Below are positions 1-6,676 of a DNA stretch of 9,887 bases, piece by piece. How positions within the stretch are numbered: position 1 is the stretch's first letter; each line of letters begins with the position of its first letter. Position numbers and translations under genes: made by a program. Origin of the DNA: Alphaproteobacteria bacterium (GTDB taxonomy: Bacteria > Pseudomonadota > Alphaproteobacteria > ATCC43930 > CGMCC-115725); NCBI GenBank assembly GCA_030039815.1, contig JASHUW010000075.1, positions 1 to 9,887 of the forward strand, read 5' to 3'. The notes below the pieces were generated by a model. That model ran no database searches, was not told where the DNA came from, and was given only the letters and a program-made list of their open reading frames with translations.

Positions 1-902
1 CGCTCGCCAGCCTCGAAATCATCCTCAAAGAAGCGCCGCATCGCGGCTGGAGCGACCCGCCGATGCTGCTGCTCGCCGGCGCCTGCCTCGGCTGCGGAGC
101 TTGGGCGATCCGCCGCTGTCTCCTCCATCCGCGCCCGCTGATCGACCTCGCCTGTTTCCGCGACCGCAATTTCACGCTGGGCTGCTGCTTCAGCTTCGCG
201 CTGGGCATCGGCCTCTACGGTGCGACCTATCTGCTGCCGGTCTTTCTCGGCGTCGTACGCTTCTACGAGGCCTTCGACATCGGTCTCATCATGATCGTCA
301 CCGGCGCGACGCAGCTTCTGGTGGCGCCGCTCGCCGCCTTCCTCGAGCCGCGCGTCGATGCGCGGCTGCTGACCTTCGCCGGCTACGGCCTCCTCGCCGC
401 CGGGCTCGTCGGCAACGGCTTCATGAACTCCGGGACCGATTTCTGGGGATTGTTCTGGCAGCAGATCGCGCGCGGCGCCGCGGTCATGCTGTGCCTCCTG
501 CCGAGCACGGCGCTGGCGCTCGACGCGCTGCCGGCGGCGCGCGTGCCCAACGCCAGCGGCGTCTTCAACCTGATGCGCAATCTCGGCGGCGCCATCGGCC
601 TCGCCCTCATCGACACCATCATCGAGCGCCGCACCCCGGAGCATGCCCAGGCGCTCGTCGCCCGGCTTCAGGCCGGCGATCCCGCGGCGGCGCGGTTCGT
701 CGGCCTGGCCACCGCGCGGTTCACCGGCGTGCCCTTCACCCATATCGACCAGGCGACGCGCGATTTCGTCGCGCCGCTGGTCAGCCGCGCCGCGCTGGTG
801 GCCGCCATCAATGACGCCTGGATCTTCATCGGCGGGCTGGTGCTGCTGTCACTGCTGCTGCTGCCGCTGATGCGGTCGCGACCGCCTCAGCAGGAGCCGT
901 AG
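1..902 (+). CDS. DHA2-type MFS drug efflux transporter, C-terminal part (5' end outside window)
   Basis: This is the C-terminal half of an inner-membrane major facilitator of the 14-helix DHA2 (EmrB/QacA) type, a proton-driven exporter of drugs or other toxic organic compounds. The frame is open from base 3, before the first ATG at 63, and the upstream residues (LEIILKEAPHRGWSDP) match the loop between the central helices of this family, so the gene starts outside the window. About 299 residues are visible. They form several hydrophobic segments, with the family-typical stretch FNLMRNLGGAIGLALIDTI at 567-623 and a final hydrophobic helix ending in LLLLPLMRSRPP. The stop is TAG at 900-902. Its last 16 bp overlap the 3' end of the convergent DUF2147 gene. 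In this family the gene often follows an HlyD-type adaptor gene, which would lie off the left edge. The substrate is unknown. The family call is secure. Confidence 0.9.
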   Translation, partial: LASLEIILKEAPHRGWSDPPMLLLAGACLGCGAWAIRRCLLHPRPLIDLACFRDRNFTLGCCFSFALGIGLYGATYLLPVFLGVVRFYEAFDIGLIMIVTGATQLLVAPLAAFLEPRVDARLLTFAGYGLLAAGLVGNGFMNSGTDFWGLFWQQIARGAAVMLCLLPSTALALDALPAARVPNASGVFNLMRNLGGAIGLALIDTIIERRTPEHAQALVARLQAGDPAAARFVGLATARFTGVPFTHIDQATRDFVAPLVSRAALVAAINDAWIFIGGLVLLSLLLLPLMRSRPPQQEP

Positions 903-1351
903 CGCCCGTCCGGCCGGGTCCAGGTCTGCGTCTCGCCGAAGAGCGGAATGCCGACATAGCCCCGGAGCTGCAGCACGCCGGCGCCCTCGAGAAACATCGT
1001 GGCGTGGTAGGTCTTGCCGCTGTCGGGATCGTAGATCCAGCCGTCGGTCCAGCGCTGCGGCTCGGCGCGGCGGAAGCCGCCCAACATGGTGAGGCCGCAC
1101 AGCGACCGTTGCCGCAAGGCGGGGTCCGGGTTCTTGTCGTCCGCCGCCGGCGCGCCGCGACGCATCGGATTGATCAGCCAGACGAGCCTGCCGCAGACCG
1201 AGTCGCCGCAGGCATAGATGTCGACGACGCCGCGCTTGGTTGCGGTCAGCCAGCGGCCGAAGATCTGCTGCTGCTGCGGCGGCGCCTGCGCCGCGGCGCC
1301 TACGGCGAGGCTGAGCATGACGGCGATGACTAGGCCGGCGATGGCGCGCAT
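887..1351 (-). CDS. Secreted DUF2147 family protein
   Basis: A 154-residue protein of the DUF2147 family, whose members are small exported proteins of unknown biochemical function with a lipocalin-like beta fold. Residues 1-23 form a Sec signal peptide: MRA, a hydrophobic core (GLVIAVMLSLAVGAAA), and a likely cut after AQA. The mature part carries the family landmarks in order: GRWLTATKRGVVDIYACGD, CGRLVWLINP, the DDKNPDP segment followed by a Cys-Gly-Leu strand, GWIYDPDSGKTYHAT, LRGYVGIPLFGETQTW and a C-terminal Cys. Four cysteines remain after cleavage (in ACGD, VCGR, LCGL and GSC), so periplasmic disulfides are possible. The ATG at 1349-1351 is preceded by a G-rich stretch (GGGGGGGAACGGGAAG) that can serve as a weak Shine-Dalgarno. 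The gene converges on the MFS gene with a 16 bp overlap and diverges from crcB. No role in the catabolic genes is implied. Confidence 0.88.
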   Translation of the reverse strand: MRAIAGLVIAVMLSLAVGAAAQAPPQQQQIFGRWLTATKRGVVDIYACGDSVCGRLVWLINPMRRGAPAADDKNPDPALRQRSLCGLTMLGGFRRAEPQRWTDGWIYDPDSGKTYHATMFLEGAGVLQLRGYVGIPLFGETQTWTRPDGRYGSC

Positions 1352-1461
1352 CTTCCCGTTCCCCCCCGGCGCGGTCTATGCGGCGAGGCTGAGTCCCTTG
1401 TCAAGCGCGGGCGAGCTTGCGACACCGCGACAGGCCGAGTATCCCTAGCTCCGCCTGGCTC
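1352..1461. other. Divergent intergenic region between DUF2147 gene and crcB
   Basis: This 110 bp spacer must hold both promoters if these genes have their own. I see a 9-bp dyad CTTGTCAAG at 1397-1405 but no convincing -35/-10 pair. I looked for the conserved parts of the crcB (fluoride) riboswitch and did not find a recognisable match. Confidence 0.4.
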
Positions 1462-1866
1462 ATGAACCTTCTCGTCGCTTACCTCGTCATCGGCATCGGC
1501 AGCGCGCTGGGCGGGCTTGCGCGTTACGGCACCGGCGCCCTGGCGGTGGCGCTGTGGGGCGCCGTTTTTCCGTGGGGCACGATCCTCATCAACATCCTTG
1601 GGTCGTTCGTCATCGGGTTTTTCGCGACGTTCACCGGGCCGGGCGGGCGTTACGTCGTGTCGTTCGATGCACGTGCCTTTGTGATGGTTGGGATCTGCGG
1701 CGGGTTCACGACGTTCTCGGCGTTCAGCCTGCAGACGCTCGACCTCATGCGCGAAAACCATTGGGGCCAGGCCACCGTCAACGTCGTGCTATCGGTCGTC
1801 GCCTGCCTCTTCGCGGTGTGGCTTGGGCACCTGCTGGCGACAGCGCTGAACCCGGCGCCCGAATAG
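1462..1866 (+). CDS. crcB: Fluoride ion channel CrcB/FluC
   Basis: A 134-residue, four-helix inner-membrane protein of the CrcB/Fluc family. These proteins export fluoride passively as dual-topology dimers and protect enzymes from fluoride. The family signatures are clear: GSALGGLARYGTG in helix 1 (residues 13-25), TILINILGSFVIGF in helix 2 (40-53) with the conserved pore Asn at 44, and GICGGFTTFSAFSLQT in helix 3 (77-92), which contains the central Na+ site loop and the two Phe-box residues (Phe85, Phe88). The frame is open back to a TTG at 1417, but that would add 15 polar residues (RHRDRPSIPSSAWL) before helix 1. The ATG at 1462 gives the usual family length and is preferred, although no strong Shine-Dalgarno precedes it. 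The stop TAG directly abuts the stop of the convergent LLM1 gene. It is probably unrelated to the neighbouring oxygenases. Confidence 0.94.
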   Translation: MNLLVAYLVIGIGSALGGLARYGTGALAVALWGAVFPWGTILINILGSFVIGFFATFTGPGGRYVVSFDARAFVMVGICGGFTTFSAFSLQTLDLMRENHWGQATVNVVLSVVACLFAVWLGHLLATALNPAPE

Positions 1867-1881
1867 CTATGCGAACGCCGG
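1852..1881. terminator. 30 bp dyad centred on abutting convergent stop codons (possible bidirectional terminator)
   Basis: The stop codons of crcB (TAG, 1864-1866) and LLM1 (TAG on minus, 1869-1867) touch, forming TAGCTA. The symmetry continues outward from the same centre: ATAGCTAT at 1863-1870, CG/CG at 1860-1861 and 1872-1873, and CCGGCG/CGCCGG at 1852-1857 and 1876-1881, giving 12 of 15 positions paired. Either transcript could form the 6-bp G/C stem. There is no U-tract, so termination is only a possibility. Confidence 0.35.
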
Positions 1882-2880
1882 CATCACCTCGCGCGCGAAG
1901 AGGCGGAGGTGGTCGAGCCGCCCGGCAAAATCGATCACCATGATGTATTCGACGCCGCCTTGCTGCAGGCGCTGGATACGGCGGATGATCTCGTCGGGCC
2001 GACCGATCAGCGCGTCGCGTTCGGTGAGCGCGTGACGCTCGGCCTGGGTCAGGGGCTTGCGCGGGCGGCCGAGAGTGGGCGACTCGCCGGTCGGCGACAG
2101 CGACAATTGCTCGACCTGGGCCATGAACTTGGCGCGCAGCTCCAGCGCCGCCTCACGTTCGCTGTCGTTCATCGCGATGTGCAGCGCGCGGGTGAGGCCG
2201 ACCATCGACGAATCGTAGACCCGCCCCTGTTCCTCGACGGCGCGGCGATAGATCGACACGCCCTCGGCGACGGTCTCCGGCCCGCCACCTTGGCCGAGGA
2301 GGAGGTTGTAGCCCTGCGCCGCCGCGAAGCGGATCGAAGGCGGGCTCGCCGCGCCGACCCAGAATGGCGGATGCGGTTTCTGCACCGGCGCAGGCTCGAT
2401 GACGACATCGTCGTAATGCCAATATTTGCCATGATGCGAAAAGCGGCCCGCGCTGGTCCACGCCTTGCGCAGGAAGGCGACCGTTTCCTGGTAGCGCTCC
2501 TCGGCCTCCTGCATCGGAATGCAGAAGCCGTGGAATTCGCCCCAACGATAGCCTTTGCCGATGCCGAAATCGAAGCGACCGTTGGACAGGAGGTCGAGCG
2601 TCGCCGCCTGCTCCGCGAGCAGCGCCGGGTTGTGCCAGGGCAGCACCAGCACCGCGGTGCCGAGCCGCATCGTCGAGGTCTTCGCGGCGAGATAGGTGAG
2701 GAAGTTGATCGTCGCCGACACCTGGCCGAACCCGGTGAAATGATGCTCGACGAGGAAGACGCTGTGAAAACCGAGCTGCTCGGCCTCGCAGATATAGTCG
2801 ATGTAGTCGGTGTAGATGCGGCTGTCGCTCGCCTGTTCGCCGGGATCGGTGCGCGCGCCGCCAAACAACCCGAACTTCAT
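1867..2880 (-). CDS. LLM class flavin-dependent oxidoreductase (LLM1)
   Basis: A 337-residue bacterial-luciferase-like monooxygenase with a single TIM-barrel domain. Members bind reduced FMN (or F420) supplied by a separate reductase and insert one oxygen atom into an organic substrate. Evidence includes the N-terminal strand MKFGLFGG, the EHHF motif (residues 45-48) after strand 2, MRLGTAVLVLPWHNPALLAE followed by LSNGRFDFGIGKGYRW (the flavin phosphate region), the PPFWVGAASPPS strand in the C-terminal half, and the GRPDEIIRRIQRLQQGGVEY segment near the end, all in luciferase-family order. The ATG at 2880 is chosen because an AAGAGGG Shine-Dalgarno lies 6 nt upstream and the protein then starts on the first beta strand. 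An in-frame ATG at 2907 lies inside the repeat at 2900-3037. The gene is last in the minus-strand series after the Rieske gene and meets crcB stop to stop. The substrate is unknown. Confidence 0.9.
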   Translation of the reverse strand: MKFGLFGGARTDPGEQASDSRIYTDYIDYICEAEQLGFHSVFLVEHHFTGFGQVSATINFLTYLAAKTSTMRLGTAVLVLPWHNPALLAEQAATLDLLSNGRFDFGIGKGYRWGEFHGFCIPMQEAEERYQETVAFLRKAWTSAGRFSHHGKYWHYDDVVIEPAPVQKPHPPFWVGAASPPSIRFAAAQGYNLLLGQGGGPETVAEGVSIYRRAVEEQGRVYDSSMVGLTRALHIAMNDSEREAALELRAKFMAQVEQLSLSPTGESPTLGRPRKPLTQAERHALTERDALIGRPDEIIRRIQRLQQGGVEYIMVIDFAGRLDHLRLFAREVMPAFA

Positions 2881-2886
2881 CCCTCG

Positions 2887-2893
2887 CCCTCTT
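2887..2893 (-). promoter_or_regulatory. Shine-Dalgarno AAGAGGG that decides the LLM1 start
   Basis: Read on the minus strand, AAGAGGG sits 6 nt before the ATG at 2880 and downstream of the alternative ATG at 2907. It therefore supports the shorter protein beginning MKFGLFGG. Confidence 0.65.
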
Positions 2894-2899
2894 GCCGCG

Positions 2900-3037
2900 T
2901 TTGTCATTCCGGGTGGAACCCGGAACCTATGTACACAGGCTTAGCAAAATAATCCGCCGACGGTCGAGCCTGAGACGGCAACGCCCGTGTTCATGGGTTC
3001 CGGGTCCGGCCCTTGCGGGCCCTCCCGGAATGACAAA
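2900..3037. repeat. Intergenic palindromic repeat, copy 1
   Basis: A 138 bp element bounded by a perfect 14-bp inverted repeat (TTTGTCATTCCGGG at 2900-2913; its complement at 3024-3037). An inner inverted pair, ACCCGGAACCTATG at 2918-2931 and CATGGGTTCCGGGT at 2992-3005, matches at 13 of 14 positions. A small hairpin (GGCCC-TTGC-GGGCC) sits in the right arm. It fills nearly all of the 162 bp between the Rieske stop (3043) and LLM1. Its right end is 5 bp from the Rieske stop codon and its left end is 6 bp before the LLM1 Shine-Dalgarno. The same element recurs at 5510-5649. GTCATTCCGGG-ended palindromes are common dispersed elements in alphaproteobacterial genomes; that statement rests on memory, not on a search. 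Confidence 0.9.
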
Positions 3038-3042
3038 AAGAG

Positions 3043-4344
3043 TTACTCCGCCGCGGCGAGGAGCGGCGGCGCCTCGATGTAGCCGCGCGCCAGACGGCGT
3101 CCGGTCTCGCGCATCAGCTTCTTGTCGGCTTCGGGCGTCTTCGCCGGCGGGACACGCACGACCGTGTTGTTGCAGTAGGTCGGAACCGCGCTGTTGTGAC
3201 CTTCGCGGAACAGGCCTTGCGGGTCCTCGCCTTTCTTCACGGCCTTGATGCCGTCGCGTATCTGCCGGCGCAGCATCGTGATGCCGCGATCGGTGGTGCC
3301 GAGATGCTCCATGCCGTGCACCGCGATCGGCCGTTGCGACACCTGCGCCTCGAAATCCTGCGGGCGGCGCTGCGCCTCCTCGTAGGTGTCGGGCGGCATC
3401 TGTCCCGGCAGCATCACCGAGCGGTCGGCCCACCAGCCGGGCGTCTCCACACCCTCGGTCTCGCTCACATGACGCAGTTCGATCTGCATCGAGTTGGTGT
3501 CGTCGATCGGCACTATCCAACGGCTCATCATCGGCCCGCTGAAGCCGATCTCCTGCTGGCCGGTCTCCCAGATCGGCGCGACTTGCTGCAACAGCGGCAG
3601 CACGTTCTCGACCGAACGGGACCAGATATTGTCGCCGATGCGCCGGGTCGCGATGTAGATCATGCCGACCGGCGTCTCCATGAATTCGAGCTCGGGGAGC
3701 ACGCCGAATTCCTCGGTGAATACCGCGCCGCTGACGATCGTGTGCAGGAACGACGTGTGGATCGCGTCCATCGTGTTTTCGAGGATTTGCAGCCAGTTGC
3801 ACGGGTAGAGGTATTTCTGCCCGGGAATGATGCGGTAGCCGGGCCGCATCAGGCTGTCATAGGTCGGGAAGGCCGGCATTTCTGCCGGCGGCCCCATATA
3901 GGCGAAGACGAGACCGTGCGCTTCCTTGACCGGGTAGGCGCCGTGAAAGAGGCGGTCCTTCAGGGTGCTGTCGGCGGGTTCGCCCGGGGTTTCGAGGATC
4001 GAACCGTCGCAGCCGAACAGCCAGCCATGATAGCAGCAGCGAATCCCCTTCTCGCCGACGAGGCCGAATTCGAGCGAGGTGCCGCGATGCGGGCAGTGCA
4101 ACTCGAGAAGGCCCGCCTCGCCGCTGCCGTCGCGGAACGCGACGAGGTCTTCGCCCATGATGCGCAGCCTGAGCGGCAGGTCCTTCAAGTCGTCCGAATA
4201 GCAGACCGGGGTCCAGAAGCGGCGCAGGTACTCGCCACACGGCGTGTCCGGGCCGACATGGGTCAACTCGGAATCTTCCTGGGGAACCTGGCGGTGATGG
4301 TAGCCGCTGTAACGCGCCTTTAAGTAGGGAGCCCTCGTCACCAT
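3043..4344 (-). CDS. Rieske [2Fe-2S] aromatic-ring-hydroxylating oxygenase, alpha subunit (phthalate/LigX type)
   Basis: A 433-residue terminal oxygenase that uses electrons from a separate reductase to hydroxylate or O-demethylate an aromatic substrate in the cytoplasm. The N-terminal Rieske domain (about residues 45-155) has the complete cluster motif: Cys84-Pro-His86 and Cys103-Cys-Tyr-His106. The C-terminal catalytic domain has the mononuclear-iron motif ENTMDAIHTSFLH, in which Asp193 is the expected bridging acid and His196 and His201 are ligands; the third, acidic ligand further on was not assigned. The C-terminal third (TDRGITMLRRQIRDGIKAVKKG and following) resembles the LigX/phthalate-oxygenase group, which works as alpha-only oligomers. 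That fits the absence of a beta-subunit gene. The ATG at 4344 has a perfect AGGAGG 6 nt upstream. It lies between the two LLM genes, 109 bp after LLM2. No ferredoxin or reductase gene is in the window, and the substrate is unknown. Confidence 0.92.
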   Translation of the reverse strand: MVTRAPYLKARYSGYHHRQVPQEDSELTHVGPDTPCGEYLRRFWTPVCYSDDLKDLPLRLRIMGEDLVAFRDGSGEAGLLELHCPHRGTSLEFGLVGEKGIRCCYHGWLFGCDGSILETPGEPADSTLKDRLFHGAYPVKEAHGLVFAYMGPPAEMPAFPTYDSLMRPGYRIIPGQKYLYPCNWLQILENTMDAIHTSFLHTIVSGAVFTEEFGVLPELEFMETPVGMIYIATRRIGDNIWSRSVENVLPLLQQVAPIWETGQQEIGFSGPMMSRWIVPIDDTNSMQIELRHVSETEGVETPGWWADRSVMLPGQMPPDTYEEAQRRPQDFEAQVSQRPIAVHGMEHLGTTDRGITMLRRQIRDGIKAVKKGEDPQGLFREGHNSAVPTYCNNTVVRVPPAKTPEADKKLMRETGRRLARGYIEAPPLLAAAE

Positions 4345-4350
4345 CAGAAG

Positions 4351-4356
4351 CCTCCT
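4351..4356 (-). promoter_or_regulatory. Shine-Dalgarno AGGAGG that decides the Rieske oxygenase start
   Basis: A perfect AGGAGG on the minus strand lies 6 nt before the ATG at 4344. The frame is open to a TTG at 4401 (19 more residues), but that start would place this site inside the coding region, so the ATG is preferred. Confidence 0.75.
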
Positions 4357-4453
4357 GTCCGGGATGATCGTCGCCGCGTGGTTGTCGACCGCTTCACGCA
4401 ATTTTTCTGCCAGGATGATGCCACGATCGCAGCCAATCGCAAGCGGCGCGAGC

Positions 4454-5494
4454 TCATTGAAACCTCGGCTTCACTTCCTCGCAGAGGAGGCGGAGCGCGT
4501 TCATTACCCGCGCGTGCGGGATGAGCCCGCCGCAATTCAATTCGGCGAGGATGCCGTCGAAGCCGATCCGCTCCTGCAGCGATTTGAGGCGTTTGGCGAC
4601 TGTCTCGGGCGAGCCGACGATGACATTGTCGCGCAGCACGTCGTCATAGGTCAGCGTGCGCAGGTGCTCGGCGCGGTCGATGAATTGCTGGCGGCCGGAG
4701 CGGCGCGCCGACTCGGCGATGAGCTCGTATTGCAGCTTGTAGAAATGCTCGACGCTTTCGCGCGCCTCGTCGCGGGCCTGCGCCTCGGTCTCGGCGATGT
4801 ACATTGGCCCGGCGACAAAGGCCTGGCCCCTGCCCCCGCGGCCGGCGCCCTTCCAGCCGGACTGGTAGCTGGCGACCTGGCCCACGACATCGCCCCAGGT
4901 CGAATGCCGCGTGCTGGCGAAGACCGGATAGCCGAGCCCGCCGATCGCCGGAAACGTGTCGGGCGTGCTGGCGGCGACGCGGATTTCCGGCAGCTTGTGC
5001 TTGTAGGGATGCGGTGAGCAGGCGACGTCGCGGAAGCTGTGAAATTTGCCGGCGTACGAAAAACACGGCTCGCTCCACGCGGCTTTGACGATGTCGAGGA
5101 TTTCCGTGAAGCGCTCGCGGCTTTCGCCATAGGGCACCTGGTAGGCGTCGTAGGTGCTGACCACGCCGCTGCGGCCGACGCCGAAGATCAGCCGGCCGCG
5201 GCTCACTTGGTCGACCGTTGCCGCTTCCTCGGCGAGGCGCAGCGGGTGGCAGAGCGGCAGCACCTGCACCGCGATGCCGATCTTCATGCGACTGGTGCGC
5301 GCGGCGATCGCGCTGGCGATGGCGAGCGGCGCCGACAGATAGGTCCGCTCCGGCGCGAAATGGATTTCGGCGAGCCACATCACGTCGAGCCCCCAACGCT
5401 CGGCGGCGTCGACCTGCTCCATCGCCTCGTCGAACATCTCCGTCTCGCCACGCCCCGGCATCGACGGAAACTCGTGGAACATGCCGAATTCCAT
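4454..5494 (-). CDS. LLM class flavin-dependent oxidoreductase (LLM2)
   Basis: A 346-residue luciferase-like monooxygenase with a single TIM barrel, using reduced flavin from a partner reductase. It has the family order: MEFGMFHEF first strand, AERWGLDVMWLAEIHF with the EIHF motif at residues 43-46 (the place of EHHF in LLM1), RMKIGIAVQVLPLCHPLRLA, SRGRLIFGVGRSG, a LPEIRVAASTPDTF strand, and a VGSPETVAKRLKSLQE segment near the end. It differs from LLM1 in most positions, including the substrate-side loop after strand 2 (APERTYLSAP against TGFGQVSATI). The two are therefore diverged relatives and not a recent duplication. The start ATG at 5494 is preceded by GAGGAG with 5 nt spacing. It follows the aldo/keto reductase across a repeat-filled spacer and precedes the Rieske gene by 109 bp. 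The substrate is unknown. Confidence 0.9.
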   Translation of the reverse strand: MEFGMFHEFPSMPGRGETEMFDEAMEQVDAAERWGLDVMWLAEIHFAPERTYLSAPLAIASAIAARTSRMKIGIAVQVLPLCHPLRLAEEAATVDQVSRGRLIFGVGRSGVVSTYDAYQVPYGESRERFTEILDIVKAAWSEPCFSYAGKFHSFRDVACSPHPYKHKLPEIRVAASTPDTFPAIGGLGYPVFASTRHSTWGDVVGQVASYQSGWKGAGRGGRGQAFVAGPMYIAETEAQARDEARESVEHFYKLQYELIAESARRSGRQQFIDRAEHLRTLTYDDVLRDNVIVGSPETVAKRLKSLQERIGFDGILAELNCGGLIPHARVMNALRLLCEEVKPRFQ

Positions 5495-5499
5495 GACTT

Positions 5500-5505
5500 C
5501 TCCTC
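5500..5505 (-). promoter_or_regulatory. Shine-Dalgarno GAGGAG of LLM2, adjacent to the repeat
   Basis: GAGGAG on the minus strand lies 5 nt before the ATG at 5494. The palindromic repeat ends at 5510, only 4 bp further upstream, so a folded repeat RNA would sit right next to this ribosome binding site. Confidence 0.65.
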
Positions 5506-5509
5506 ACCC

Positions 5510-5649
5510 GTCATTCCGGGGCGCGAGAAAAAGTCGCGAACCCGGAACCCATGAACACTGTCTTCTACCGGCTTGCACCGGCCGCGCCCATGTTTCAAGG
5601 GCCGTGTGCATGGGCTCCGGGTCTCGCCCTAGGGCGATCCCGGAATGAC
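5510..5649. repeat. Intergenic palindromic repeat, copy 2
   Basis: A 140 bp relative of the element at 2900-3037. Its ends are a perfect 11-bp inverted repeat (GTCATTCCGGG at 5510-5520; complement at 5639-5649). The inner pair, ACCCGGAACCCATG at 5540-5553 and CATGGGCTCCGGGT at 5609-5622, matches at 13 of 14 positions. The right arm carries a small GCCCT-AGGGC hairpin where copy 1 has GGCCC-TTGC-GGGCC, so both copies have the same orientation. The outer 12-16 bp blocks are conserved between copies, while the central 50-55 bp and the arm spacers are not. It occupies most of the 163 bp between the aldo/keto reductase stop and LLM2, beginning 8 bp past the stop codon. Confidence 0.9.
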
Positions 5650-5657
5650 AGCGGGGA

Positions 5658-6635
5658 TTAGATGCCGATCCGTGCCAGGTATGCCTCGGGATAGCGCGGG
5701 CCGCCGGCGGCGCCAGGCGCGAAGACATGGTCGAGCGCGTCCTCGGTGTCGGCGCCCAGCTTGATGCCGGCCGCGGCGGCGTTCTGTTCGAGATAGTGGA
5801 CGTGGCTGGTCCCGGCGATCGGCACGATGAAATCGCCGCGCGACAGGAGCCAGGCGATGCAGAGCTGCGCCGGGGTGCAGTTCAGCGACGCGGCATGCGC
5901 CTTCAGCTCCTCGACGAGCTCGAGGTTGCGTTGCAGGTTCTCGGCCTGGAAGCGCGGCATGCGCCGGCGCGCGTCGCCCTCGCGCAGCGTGTCGAGCGAG
6001 GTCACCGTACCGGTCAGGAAACCGCGGCCAAGCGGGCTGTACGGCACAAAGCCGATACCGAGCTCGCGGCAAAGCGGCAGGATCTCGGCCTCGACGTCGC
6101 GGCTCCACAACGAATATTCGATCTGGATCGCGGCGATCGGATGGACCGCATGGGCGCGGCGGACGGTCTGGGCGCCGACCTCGCAGATGCCGAGATGCTT
6201 GACCTTGCCGGCCCCCACCAGCTCGGCCATCGCGCCGATCGTGTCCTCGATCGGCACGTCGGCGTCGACGCGGTGGATGTAATAGAGGTCGATCACCTCG
6301 GTCTTCAGCCGCGCGAGGCTCTTGTCGCAGCATTCCTTCACGTATTCGGGCCGGCCGTCGGCGAGCTTCGGGCCGCCCTGCAGGCCGATATTGCCGAACT
6401 TGCTGGCGATCACGTAGGCGTCGCGGTGTCCGGCCACCGCCTCGGCGATCAGCTCCTCGTTGCGGCCCGCGCCGTAAGCATCGGAGCTGTCGAGAAAATC
6501 GACGCCGAGCTCGCGCGCGCGGCGGATCGTGGCGATCGCGCTGTCGCGGTTCGGTTCGCCGTAGAACGGGGTCATCGTCGCGCAGCCGAGACCCACCGCG
6601 CCGACTTCGAGATCGCCAAGCTTGCGTCGCTCCAT
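5658..6635 (-). CDS. Aldo/keto reductase
   Basis: A 325-residue NAD(P)H-dependent oxidoreductase of the aldo/keto reductase superfamily, a TIM barrel acting on aldehydes, ketones or sugars in the cytoplasm. All four catalytic residues are visible: Asp49 in VDFLDSSDAYG, Tyr54 in the same segment, Lys79 in VIASKFG and His121 in DLYYIHRVD. The family signatures SLARLKTEVIDLYYIHRVD, QIEYSLWSRDVE, FVPYSPLGRGFLTG and FIVPIAGTSHVHYLEQN (the cofactor phosphate end) follow in order. The layout resembles AKR13-like reductases. The ATG at 6635 is preceded by AGAGG about 8 nt upstream. It is the first gene of the minus-strand series running to LLM1 and diverges from the CMD-like gene across 73 bp. A role in reducing or oxidising a carbonyl intermediate of the neighbouring oxygenases is inference only. 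Confidence 0.93.
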   Translation of the reverse strand: MERRKLGDLEVGAVGLGCATMTPFYGEPNRDSAIATIRRARELGVDFLDSSDAYGAGRNEELIAEAVAGHRDAYVIASKFGNIGLQGGPKLADGRPEYVKECCDKSLARLKTEVIDLYYIHRVDADVPIEDTIGAMAELVGAGKVKHLGICEVGAQTVRRAHAVHPIAAIQIEYSLWSRDVEAEILPLCRELGIGFVPYSPLGRGFLTGTVTSLDTLREGDARRRMPRFQAENLQRNLELVEELKAHAASLNCTPAQLCIAWLLSRGDFIVPIAGTSHVHYLEQNAAAAGIKLGADTEDALDHVFAPGAAGGPRYPEAYLARIGI

Positions 6636-6649
6636 GCCTCAACCTCTTT

Positions 6650-6676
6650 CGATCATCGGCCGGCACAGTATGATCG
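6650..6676. promoter_or_regulatory. Inverted repeat CGATCAT-N13-ATGATCG in divergent promoter region (candidate operator)
   Basis: The 73 bp between the divergent aldo/keto reductase and CMD-like genes contains a perfect 7-bp inverted repeat, CGATCAT at 6650-6656 and ATGATCG at 6670-6676. The half-sites are 20 bp apart centre to centre, about two helical turns, as expected for a dimeric regulator bound on one face. No regulator gene is in the window. A chance match is possible. Confidence 0.35.

Noticed and set aside
1352..1461. Fluoride riboswitch ahead of crcB
   Set aside because: The conserved pseudoknot segments of the crcB motif are not recognisable in the 110 bp spacer. A covariance-model search would settle it.
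1909..2952. 347-codon plus-strand frame opposite LLM1
   Set aside because: It is an antisense shadow with Arg/Asp/Leu-rich composition and no recognisable motif. It also runs into the repeat.
3196..4323. 375-codon plus-strand frame opposite the Rieske oxygenase
   Set aside because: It is an antisense shadow. The minus-strand frame has intact Rieske and iron-binding motifs, and the plus-strand product resembles nothing.
4345..4401. N-terminal extension of the Rieske oxygenase from TTG at 4401
   Set aside because: A perfect AGGAGG 6 nt before the ATG at 4344 would lie inside the extended gene, and the extra residues match nothing in the family.
2900..5649. Composite transposon with the two repeats as ends around the Rieske and LLM2 genes
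   Set aside because: The repeats are in the same orientation, carry no transposase and have no visible target duplication. They sit neatly between cistrons, as dispersed palindromic elements do.
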